From assembly GCA_030424865.1 (NCBI GenBank), contig JAUHVR010000004.1, positions 62,001 through 126,000 on the forward strand: a stretch of 64,000 nt of DNA, written 5' to 3'. Numbering within the stretch: the stretch's first letter is position 1; each line of letters begins with the position of its first letter. The translations under genes and the position numbers were made by a program. The stretch comes from Alphaproteobacteria bacterium. GTDB lineage: Bacteria > Pseudomonadota > Alphaproteobacteria > Rhodobacterales > Rhodobacteraceae. The notes beneath the pieces were generated by a model. That model was not told where the DNA came from and made no database searches. It saw only the letters and a program-made list of their open reading frames with translations. Positions 36,992 through 43,463 of this stretch are shown one piece after another.

Positions 36992-38161
36992 ATGACCGAG
37001 ATGATGCAAACCCAGGCCGGCGACGCAGGCGCCTTCCGCGACTTCGACCTATCCCGCGTCCCCAGCCCCTGTTTCGTTGTCGACGAGGTCGCGATCGAGC
37101 GCAACCTCCGGATCCTGTCGGACGTCGGGCAGCAGTCCGGCGCCCATGTCCTGTCGGCACTAAAAGCCTTTTCGATGTTCGCGCTGGCCCCTCTGGTGCG
37201 TCAGTACCTTGGCGGCACCTGCGCAAGCGGCATTTTCGAGGCCCGCCTGGGCCGCGAGGAATATGGCGGCGAGGTCGCGACCTTCTGCGCGGGCTACAAA
37301 GACGCCGACATTGATGAAATCCTGTCGCTCAGCGACCATATCATCTTCAACTCTCCTGCACAGAAAACCCGTTTTCTGGCGCGCGCCCAGACGGCTGGGG
37401 TTCAGGTCGGCCTGCGCATCAACCCCGAACACTCGGAAGGCGAGATTGCCAAATACGACCCCTGCGCCCCTTGCTCGCGCCTTGGCACACCCGTCAGCCT
37501 GCTGACGCCCGAGGCGCTGACCGGCGTCGACGGGCTGCACATGCACACGCTCTGCGAACAGGGGTTCGAGCCCCTTCAGCGCACCTGGGAGGCCGTCGCC
37601 CCCAAGCTTGCCCCCTATCTGCCCGGCCTCAAATGGCTGAACTTCGGCGGTGGGCATCACATCACGCGGGCCGACTATGACCGTGCGGGGCTGATCGCCT
37701 TCATCCAAACCATCCGCGCCGAACATGGCGTCGAGGTCTATCTCGAACCCGGCGAGGCCGTCGCGCTGGACGCGGGCATTCTGGTGGGCGAAATCCTCGA
37801 CCTGCCCACCAACAGCATGCCTCTGGCGATCACCGATATCTCGGCCACCTGCCATATGCCTGACGTGATCGAGGCCCCCTACCGCCCCGCGCTGCTGGGT
37901 GAGGCCGACAGCGGCACAACCTATCGCCTGGGCGGGCCGTCCTGCCTGGCGGGCGACGTGATCGGCGACTACACCTGGGACGCGCCGCTGCAGATCGGCC
38001 AGCGCTTTGCCTTCCTCGATCAGGCGCATTACTCGATGGTCAAAACCAACACCTTCAACGGCGTGCCCCTGCCCGCCATCGCCCTGTGGAACAGCCAGAC
38101 CGACGCCCTGCGGATCGTGCGTGAATTTGGCTATGCCGACTTCAAGGACCGCCTGTCATGA
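36992..38161 (+). CDS. nspC: carboxynorspermidine/carboxyspermidine decarboxylase
   Basis: This 389-residue fold-III PLP enzyme starts at ATG 36992. The PLP Lys is in LSALKAFSMF near residue 54, substrate-site residues are in LHMHTLCEQ near 180, and the GGGHH motif (WLNFGGGHHIT) lies near 218. The C-terminal Cys region reads PSCLAGD near 310. It removes CO2 from carboxyspermidine to yield spermidine. The gene ends with a 4-bp ATGA overlap with speB, so the two are coupled. Confidence 0.94.
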   Translation: MTEMMQTQAGDAGAFRDFDLSRVPSPCFVVDEVAIERNLRILSDVGQQSGAHVLSALKAFSMFALAPLVRQYLGGTCASGIFEARLGREEYGGEVATFCAGYKDADIDEILSLSDHIIFNSPAQKTRFLARAQTAGVQVGLRINPEHSEGEIAKYDPCAPCSRLGTPVSLLTPEALTGVDGLHMHTLCEQGFEPLQRTWEAVAPKLAPYLPGLKWLNFGGGHHITRADYDRAGLIAFIQTIRAEHGVEVYLEPGEAVALDAGILVGEILDLPTNSMPLAITDISATCHMPDVIEAPYRPALLGEADSGTTYRLGGPSCLAGDVIGDYTWDAPLQIGQRFAFLDQAHYSMVKTNTFNGVPLPAIALWNSQTDALRIVREFGYADFKDRLS

Positions 38162-39021
38162 GCCACTTCCTGTCGTCCGAACTCACGACCTTGGAACATA
38201 ACGAAGACGCCCGTTTTCACGTTCTGCCCGTACCGCTGGAACGCACCGTCTCGTACGGATCCGGCACCAAGGGCGGCCCCGAGGCGATCATCGCGGCCTC
38301 GGACGAGCTTGAACGCCTCTGCAACGGGTGGGAGCCCTGCGCGCAGGGCATCTTCACCCACCCTGCGATCGACTGCGACGGCCCGCTGCCCGAGGTCATG
38401 GCCCGGATTGCCGAGGCGACCCGGACCATTGTCGCGGCGGGGAAACTCCCGGTCACGCTGGGTGGCGAGCACTCGCTGACCTATGGCGCCGTCAGCGGCG
38501 TGGCGCAGGCGCTTGGGCAGCCCATCGGCTTGGTGCAGATCGACGCCCATGCCGACCTGCGCATCGCCTACCAGGGCGAGCGGCACTCGCACGCCTCGGT
38601 CATGCATCTGCTTGCCTCGGAAAAGGACATTCGCCTCGCACAATTCGGCGTGCGCGCACTCTGTCAGCAAGAGGTCGACAGCCGCGCGACCTACAACGTC
38701 TTTCGCGTCGACGCCGAAGAGCTGGTGACCAAAGGTTTGCACGCGGTCGACCTGCCGCAGGACTTCCCCGAACTGGTCTACGTCAGCTTCGACGTCGATG
38801 GCCTGGACCCCAGCCAGATGCCCGCCACCGGCACGCCGGTGCCGGGTGGCCTTGGGTTCTACCAGGCGCTGCATCTGGTGGAACACGCCCTGAAGGGGCG
38901 GCGTTGCGTGGGATTGGATGTCGTGGAACTTGCGCCCAACGGCGAAACCGCCTGGGATTTCACCGCGGCCCAGATCACCTATCGCCTGATGGCGGCCTGT
39001 GGCGCCCAGGTCAGGCCCTAG
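38158..39021 (+). CDS. speB: agmatinase (arginase/ureohydrolase family)
   Basis: This 287-residue protein has the two-manganese site of ureohydrolases: GGEHSLTYG near residue 102, DAHADLR near 125, HASVMH near 143 and SFDVDGLDPS near 207. The family also includes arginase, but the operon with arginine decarboxylase makes agmatinase the better call. It would hydrolyse agmatine to putrescine and urea, feeding the carboxyspermidine dehydrogenase encoded two genes upstream. The stop overlaps the tail of the convergent Lrp-domain gene by 4 bp. Confidence 0.93.
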   Translation: MSHFLSSELTTLEHNEDARFHVLPVPLERTVSYGSGTKGGPEAIIAASDELERLCNGWEPCAQGIFTHPAIDCDGPLPEVMARIAEATRTIVAAGKLPVTLGGEHSLTYGAVSGVAQALGQPIGLVQIDAHADLRIAYQGERHSHASVMHLLASEKDIRLAQFGVRALCQQEVDSRATYNVFRVDAEELVTKGLHAVDLPQDFPELVYVSFDVDGLDPSQMPATGTPVPGGLGFYQALHLVEHALKGRRCVGLDVVELAPNGETAWDFTAAQITYRLMAACGAQVRP

Positions 39022-39251
39022 AACGCCTTGAAGGTCTGCGTGGTATAGGTCCGCTCGATGCCGTCGATGCCCAGCAGGTTGTCGTTGATGTAGCGGCCGA
39101 TGTCCTTCCCCTCGGGCACATACATCTTCATCAGCAGGTCATAGTCGCCGCTGACCGAATAAAGCTCAGAGTGGATCTCGCGCAGCACGATCTGGTTGGC
39201 GACGTCATAGGCGGTGCCGGGGCGGCAGCGGATCTGGACAAAAAGACAGGT
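39018..39251 (-). CDS. stand-alone Lrp/AsnC ligand-binding (RAM) domain protein
   Basis: I choose GTG 39251 (77 residues) because AAAGGA lies 6 bases upstream; GTG 39269 is also in frame. The whole protein equals the C-terminal ligand-binding domain of Lrp/AsnC regulators (VSGDYDLLMKMYVPEGKDIGRYI), with no DNA-binding helix-turn-helix. Such small proteins form octameric rings and bind amino acids. It converges on the polyamine operon and could modulate a full-length Lrp; that partner is not in the window. Confidence 0.88.
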   Translation of the reverse strand, partial: TCLFVQIRCRPGTAYDVANQIVLREIHSELYSVSGDYDLLMKMYVPEGKDIGRYINDNLLGIDGIERTYTTQTFKAF

Positions 39252-39305
39252 CACCGGGGGTCCTTTCACGGGTCGATTTGGTCCCCGAGTTTACCTGCCT
39301 GACCG

Positions 39306-40478
39306 TCACGCGCCAGACCCTGTTTTTCGCGCGGCCTGGCCGCGATGCCGAATGCAGTGCGGGCCGATGTCTTCAAGCGTCCGGCACCCGGTCAGGGCCA
39401 TGGCGACATCAAGCTCGGCCTGCAGAATCTCAATTGCACGCGAAACACCGGCGCGCCCCGCCGCGCCCAGACCATAAAGCTGTGCGCGCCCGGTCAGGCA
39501 GGCGTCAGCCCCCAACGCCAGCATGCGGAAGATGTCAGCCCCGGTGCGGATGCCGCTGTCAACAAGGATCGTCGTCTCGCCCTTGACCGCCCGCGCAATC
39601 GCAGGAAGCGCCGCTGCCGTGCTGCTTGCGCCATCCAGCTGCCGCCCGCCGTGGTTTGACACCACGATGCCGTCAGCCCCAAATTCCACTGCTATTTCAG
39701 CGTCTTCCGGCGTCATCACCCCCTTGATGATCACCGGCCCCTGCCAGAAATCCCGGATCCAGCCAAGCGTTTCAGGCGTCAGCAGCGGTTGATACTGTTC
39801 CGCCACCCAGGCCGCCATCGACTGTGTGCCGGTGCCTTCTTTCAGGTAGCCCTGGTAGTTGCCGAATGTCTTGCGCTTGCTCTGCGTCATGCGCAGCAGC
39901 CAGCCGGGCTTGGTGGCCAGGTCCAGAAGTGTCGGCAAGGTCATTCTCAGCGGGATCGCCAGCCCGTTGCGCAGATCCCGATGCCTTTGCGCGTTCACCA
40001 CCACATCAACGGTGATCACCAGCACCGTGGCCCCGGCGGCCTTGGCGTTTTCCAACAGGTACCGCGTGAAGTCTTTGTCCTTCATCACGTAAATCTGGAA
40101 CCAGAAAGGCGTGCCAACCGCCTCTTTCAGGTCCCCGACCGAGCAGATCGACGGCGTGCACAGCGTGTAGGGAATGCCGGCCGCGTTGGCGGCGCGCAGG
40201 GCCTCGATCTCTCCGTTGGGATGCACGAAACCGGTCAGGCCGGTGGGCCCAAGGATAAGCGGGCTGGGCAGCTTATGTCCCAGAAGTTCCACCGCTTGCG
40301 ACCGGTCCGAAACATCGCGCAACACCCGTTGTACCAGGTCTATATCCTCCAGACCTCGACGGTTCTGGCGCAGCGTTGCCTCGGTATAGGACCCGCCATC
40401 GACATATTCGAAGACCGCTTTGGGAATGCGTCTTCGCGCATGGAGGCGCAGGCTTTCGATATCGGGATAGACGCGCAC
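39306..40478 (-). CDS. FMN-dependent alpha-hydroxyacid oxidase/dehydrogenase (LldD-like)
   Basis: This 390-residue protein has the TIM-barrel FMN family signature SNHGGRQLDG near residue 282, the N-terminal AFEYVDGGSYTE-like phrase (AVFEYVDGGSYTEAT), LGPTGLTGFVHP near 75 and DSGIRTGADI near 310. These enzymes oxidise L-lactate, glycolate, mandelate and related acids and pass electrons to oxygen or the respiratory chain. The start is GTG 40478, just after a short upstream frame. Substrate is undetermined; lactate dehydrogenase (lldD) is the most common annotation. Confidence 0.9.
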   Translation of the reverse strand: MRVYPDIESLRLHARRRIPKAVFEYVDGGSYTEATLRQNRRGLEDIDLVQRVLRDVSDRSQAVELLGHKLPSPLILGPTGLTGFVHPNGEIEALRAANAAGIPYTLCTPSICSVGDLKEAVGTPFWFQIYVMKDKDFTRYLLENAKAAGATVLVITVDVVVNAQRHRDLRNGLAIPLRMTLPTLLDLATKPGWLLRMTQSKRKTFGNYQGYLKEGTGTQSMAAWVAEQYQPLLTPETLGWIRDFWQGPVIIKGVMTPEDAEIAVEFGADGIVVSNHGGRQLDGASSTAAALPAIARAVKGETTILVDSGIRTGADIFRMLALGADACLTGRAQLYGLGAAGRAGVSRAIEILQAELDVAMALTGCRTLEDIGPHCIRHRGQAARKTGSGA

Positions 40479-40482
40479 TCGT

Positions 40483-40620
40483 TCAGGCCGACTGCCGTCC
40501 GAGCAGTTCGCCCGGATACGGGGTCAGGTCCAGTGCACAGGTCAAGGCTTCGCCCCGCCGCAGCACGCGGCACTCGCCCCGGTCGCGCCACTCTTTCAGT
40601 GGCAGGTCACTTCCAAACAT
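40483..40620 (-). CDS. small putative gene, 45 residues, upstream of the hydroxyacid oxidase
   Basis: The frame runs from ATG 40620 to a TGA at 40483-40485, ending 4 bp before the hydroxyacid oxidase start. GAAGG lies 6 bases upstream of the ATG, a better ribosome site than that of the gene behind it. The peptide is polar and charged, with DLTPYPGELLG near its end, and looks like real protein rather than a random frame. No family was recognised. It may be a small partner protein or a leader coupling translation. Confidence 0.5.
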   Translation of the reverse strand: MFGSDLPLKEWRDRGECRVLRRGEALTCALDLTPYPGELLGRQSA

Positions 40621-40631
40621 GCGCACCTTCG

Positions 40632-40665
40632 ATTGTCCAATAATCGGGTTTTCTGTTGGGACAAT
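40632..40665 (-). promoter_or_regulatory. inverted repeat upstream of the hydroxyacid oxidase operon
   Basis: ATTGTCC (40632-40638) and GGACAAT (40659-40665) form a perfect 7-bp inverted repeat with a 20-bp spacer, 12 bp before the small gene. A further GGACAA lies at 40691-40696. It may be an operator; no regulator was matched. The rest of 40621-40851 shows only a weak hairpin after the LysR stop. Confidence 0.35.
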
Positions 40666-40851
40666 GGCACAACTTGGTGTTCACGCAAAGGGACAACCGA
40701 CACTTCCCTGCTGTGCTCGCGACATGGAACACACTGAATTTATTCAAGAATACCACAGGATCACCGGATTGGAGCAGCCGCTGAGCAGAGCGCGGCTGCA
40801 GAATTCGGGCCAGACACGCGGGATAATGATCACGTCAATCGGATCGAAAGG

Positions 40852-41766
40852 TCAGGCTCGCACGGCCTCGGCCTGCGCCAGAATCCAGTCGCGGACCTGG
40901 ATCGCTTCGGGCAACAAAGGCCGCGTTCTCGACCACACCAGGTAAAAGCCCTGCCCGGTCGCCCATTGCCACTCTGCGCGCGCGGCCAGCAGCCCCTGCT
41001 GGATCAAGCGGTCGGTCACGTGCTTCCAGCCAAAGGCAAACCCTTCGCCCGCCATTGCAGCTTGCAGAACAAGGGCGTAATCGTTCAGGCGCAACCCGCT
41101 GTTGGGCGTCGCCTCGCGGATGCCGAAATTGGCAAACCAATCGGACCAGCTGGGCCGTTCGCGCACGGGTTCTTCGAGGTGGATCAGACGTTGGCTGAGC
41201 AGGTTGGGCAGGCTGCGCAGGCCCACGGCCGCCGCCATGACACGTGGCGCGGCGACGGGATAGATCACCTCCATCGCGATCAGGGCGCTGTCGCAGCCCG
41301 GCCAGGTTCCATCCCCGCGACGCACCGCAAGGCTGATGTTTTCGGCGTCGATGTCCGGTTCGCGGTCGCTGGATTGCAGCCGCAAGTCGATCTGAGGATG
41401 GGCCGCCTGCAACCCGGCCAGTTGCGGCATCATCCAGTAGTTGTTGAAGGCCGTCGAGGCGCTCAGCGTCACGTAATCCGGCCGCGACAATTGCCGGATT
41501 GCAGCGGCGGAATGCGCCAGTTGTTCAAAGGCCCGCGTGACATCGGCCAACAGCCGTTCCCCCGCGGACGTCAGCGTGATCTTGCGATGGCTGCGCAGAA
41601 ACAGCGCCACGCCCAGCGCCTCTTCCAACTGCTTGATCGAGGCGCTGACGGCCGGTTGCTGCACGTTCAACTCCTGCGCCGCGCGGGTAAAGGACCCAAG
41701 GCGGGCAGCGGCCTCAAAGACCACCAGATGGCGGGGGGAGCCAAGATGTTTCCAGAGCGCTTGCAT
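40852..41766 (-). CDS. LysR-family transcriptional regulator (GcvA-like)
   Basis: This 304-residue protein has an N-terminal winged helix-turn-helix (LVVFEAAARLGSFTRAAQELNVQQPAVSASIKQLEE, about 15-50) and a periplasmic-binding-protein-like effector domain from about residue 90. The GcvA subgroup signature is seen in the ITLTSAGERLLADVTRAF segment. It is transcribed divergently from the MttB-like gene with a 90-bp gap, the usual layout of a LysR regulator and its target, so it probably controls the methyltransferase/dehydrogenase genes. The effector could be a betaine; that is inferred. Confidence 0.93.
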   Translation of the reverse strand: MQALWKHLGSPRHLVVFEAAARLGSFTRAAQELNVQQPAVSASIKQLEEALGVALFLRSHRKITLTSAGERLLADVTRAFEQLAHSAAAIRQLSRPDYVTLSASTAFNNYWMMPQLAGLQAAHPQIDLRLQSSDREPDIDAENISLAVRRGDGTWPGCDSALIAMEVIYPVAAPRVMAAAVGLRSLPNLLSQRLIHLEEPVRERPSWSDWFANFGIREATPNSGLRLNDYALVLQAAMAGEGFAFGWKHVTDRLIQQGLLAARAEWQWATGQGFYLVWSRTRPLLPEAIQVRDWILAQAEAVRA

Positions 41767-41777
41767 AAACTGAGGTT

Positions 41778-41794
41778 ATCCAAAGCATTGGGAT
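41778..41794. promoter_or_regulatory. putative LysR box between LysR and MttB-like genes
   Basis: ATCC-AA-N5-TT-GGAT forms an imperfect dyad of the T-N11-A type inside the 90-bp divergent gap. The Shine-Dalgarno GGAGGA of the methyltransferase gene lies at 41845-41850. Confidence 0.4.
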
Positions 41795-41856
41795 TTTCAA
41801 GCGTCACAACGGCGATCACCGACACTATCATGCATCAAACTTCTGGAGGATAGCTC

Positions 41857-43377
41857 ATGGCGCGCCGCAACCGACAATCCCGTGCCCGCACCGCCCCGAC
41901 CGGCGCCGCCGTGCCTTCGCCGCACATACGTCGGACCCTGCCCTTTTTCGATCCGCTGGACGAAGAGCAACTGGTCAAGCTAGAGGCGCAGGTGGACTGG
42001 ATCCTGCAAGAGGTCGGAATCGCCTTTCGCGACGACCCCGAGGCGCTGGAGTTGTGGAAAAAGCAGGACGTCAAGATCGAGGGCGACATCGTCCGCGCCC
42101 CCGCCGACTGGATCCGGTCGCTGTGCAGGCAGGCCCCGCAAGAGTTCACGCAGTTGGCGCGGAACCCAGACCGCTCGGTTGTGATCGGCGGCACCCATCA
42201 GGTCTTTGCGCCGATCTACGGCGCGCCGTTTGTGCGCGATCTGGAAGGCGGGCGGCGCTATGGCGACATGGCGGCCTTTCGCGATCTGGTGCGCCTGACC
42301 TACGCCTTGCCGCATCTGCACCACGGCGGCTTTGTCACCTGCGAACCCTGCGATGTTCCGGTCAGCAAAAGGCACCTCGACATGCTGCTGGCGCATATGA
42401 CGCTAAGCGACAAGCCGCACCTTGGCGCCATCACGGAAATGAGCCGTGCGCAGGACAGCGTGGATATGGCCGAGATCGTCTTTGGCAAAGACGTGATGGA
42501 GCAAAACTGCGTGATCCTGGGCAACGTCAACACCAACTCGCCGCTCTTGGTCGACAAGGTCGTGACCGAGGCCGCGCGGGTCTATTCGACCCGTGGTCAG
42601 GGCATGATCGTTGTGCCTTTCATCCTGACCGGCGCGATGGGCCCGGTGTCCACAGCGGCCAGCGTCGCGCAGGCGGTGGCCGAGGCGATGATGGTCTGCG
42701 CCTATGTGCAGTTGCTGCGCCCCGGCGCGCCTTTTGTCATGGGCAACTTCCTGTCGTCCATGTCGCTGAAATCCGGCGCGCCCACCTTCGGCATGCCGGA
42801 ACCGGTGATGTCGAACTACGCCATCGGCCAGCTGGCCCGCCGCGCCGGACTGCCACTGCGCTGCGGCGGCTCGCTGACGGCATCCAAGATCGAGGACGCC
42901 CAAGCCGCCTATGAAAGCGCTGACAGCATGCATTCGACCATGTTGGCGGGCGCGAACTTTGTACTGCACTCGGCGGGATGGCTGGAAGGTGGGCTGTGCA
43001 CCGGGTTCGAAAAACTGGTCATGGATGCCGACCGCCTGGGCAGCTATCAAAAGGTGCTGGACCTGGGGCTGGATACCTCGGACGAGGCTTTTGCCCGCGA
43101 CTCCTATGGCGAGGTTCCCCCGGGCGGGCATTTCCTTGGCTCGGGCCACACGATGCGGCACTACCAGACTGCTTTCTACGAACCCAAGCTCAGCGACAGC
43201 GAGAATGTCGAAAGCTGGGAAGAACAAGGCTCTCAGGACATGCGCGCCCGCGCCAACGCGCGGGTCAGGCAGATGCTGGCCGAATACCAGGAACCGCCTA
43301 TCGACGCGGCCCTGAAAGAAGAACTCACCGCCTTTGTAGCCAAGCGCAAGGAAGAGCTGCCCGACGCCTGGTACTGA
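41857..43377 (+). CDS. non-pyrrolysine MttB-family methyltransferase (quaternary amine demethylase)
   Basis: This 506-residue protein belongs to the trimethylamine methyltransferase superfamily: the start is basic (RRNRQSRART), FFDPLDEEQL is near residue 30, LGNVNTNSPL near 225 and SMSLKSGAPTFGMPE near 305. There is no in-frame TAG, so it lacks pyrrolysine and belongs with the MtgB-type enzymes that demethylate glycine betaine, proline betaine or carnitine onto a corrinoid protein. No corrinoid protein or activator gene is nearby. The dimethylglycine-dehydrogenase-like gene follows 86 bp later. Confidence 0.9.
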   Translation: MARRNRQSRARTAPTGAAVPSPHIRRTLPFFDPLDEEQLVKLEAQVDWILQEVGIAFRDDPEALELWKKQDVKIEGDIVRAPADWIRSLCRQAPQEFTQLARNPDRSVVIGGTHQVFAPIYGAPFVRDLEGGRRYGDMAAFRDLVRLTYALPHLHHGGFVTCEPCDVPVSKRHLDMLLAHMTLSDKPHLGAITEMSRAQDSVDMAEIVFGKDVMEQNCVILGNVNTNSPLLVDKVVTEAARVYSTRGQGMIVVPFILTGAMGPVSTAASVAQAVAEAMMVCAYVQLLRPGAPFVMGNFLSSMSLKSGAPTFGMPEPVMSNYAIGQLARRAGLPLRCGGSLTASKIEDAQAAYESADSMHSTMLAGANFVLHSAGWLEGGLCTGFEKLVMDADRLGSYQKVLDLGLDTSDEAFARDSYGEVPPGGHFLGSGHTMRHYQTAFYEPKLSDSENVESWEEQGSQDMRARANARVRQMLAEYQEPPIDAALKEELTAFVAKRKEELPDAWY

Positions 43378-43463
43378 CCCCGCCGTTTCAAACACCCCTC
43401 TCGCGCGCTTTGCCGGCGCGCGGACATGGCCCGCCATCAAGGGCCACACCAAGGAGCTTTTGC

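Noticed and set aside
41857-43377. Pyrrolysine-containing trimethylamine methyltransferase
   Set aside because: The frame runs through without TAG and reaches full length, so no pyrrolysine is encoded.
42978-43463. Extension of the dimethylglycine-dehydrogenase-like frame into the MttB-like gene (apparent fusion)
   Set aside because: AAGGAG-ATG at 43464 gives a family-length protein, and the extension overlaps coding sequence in another frame.
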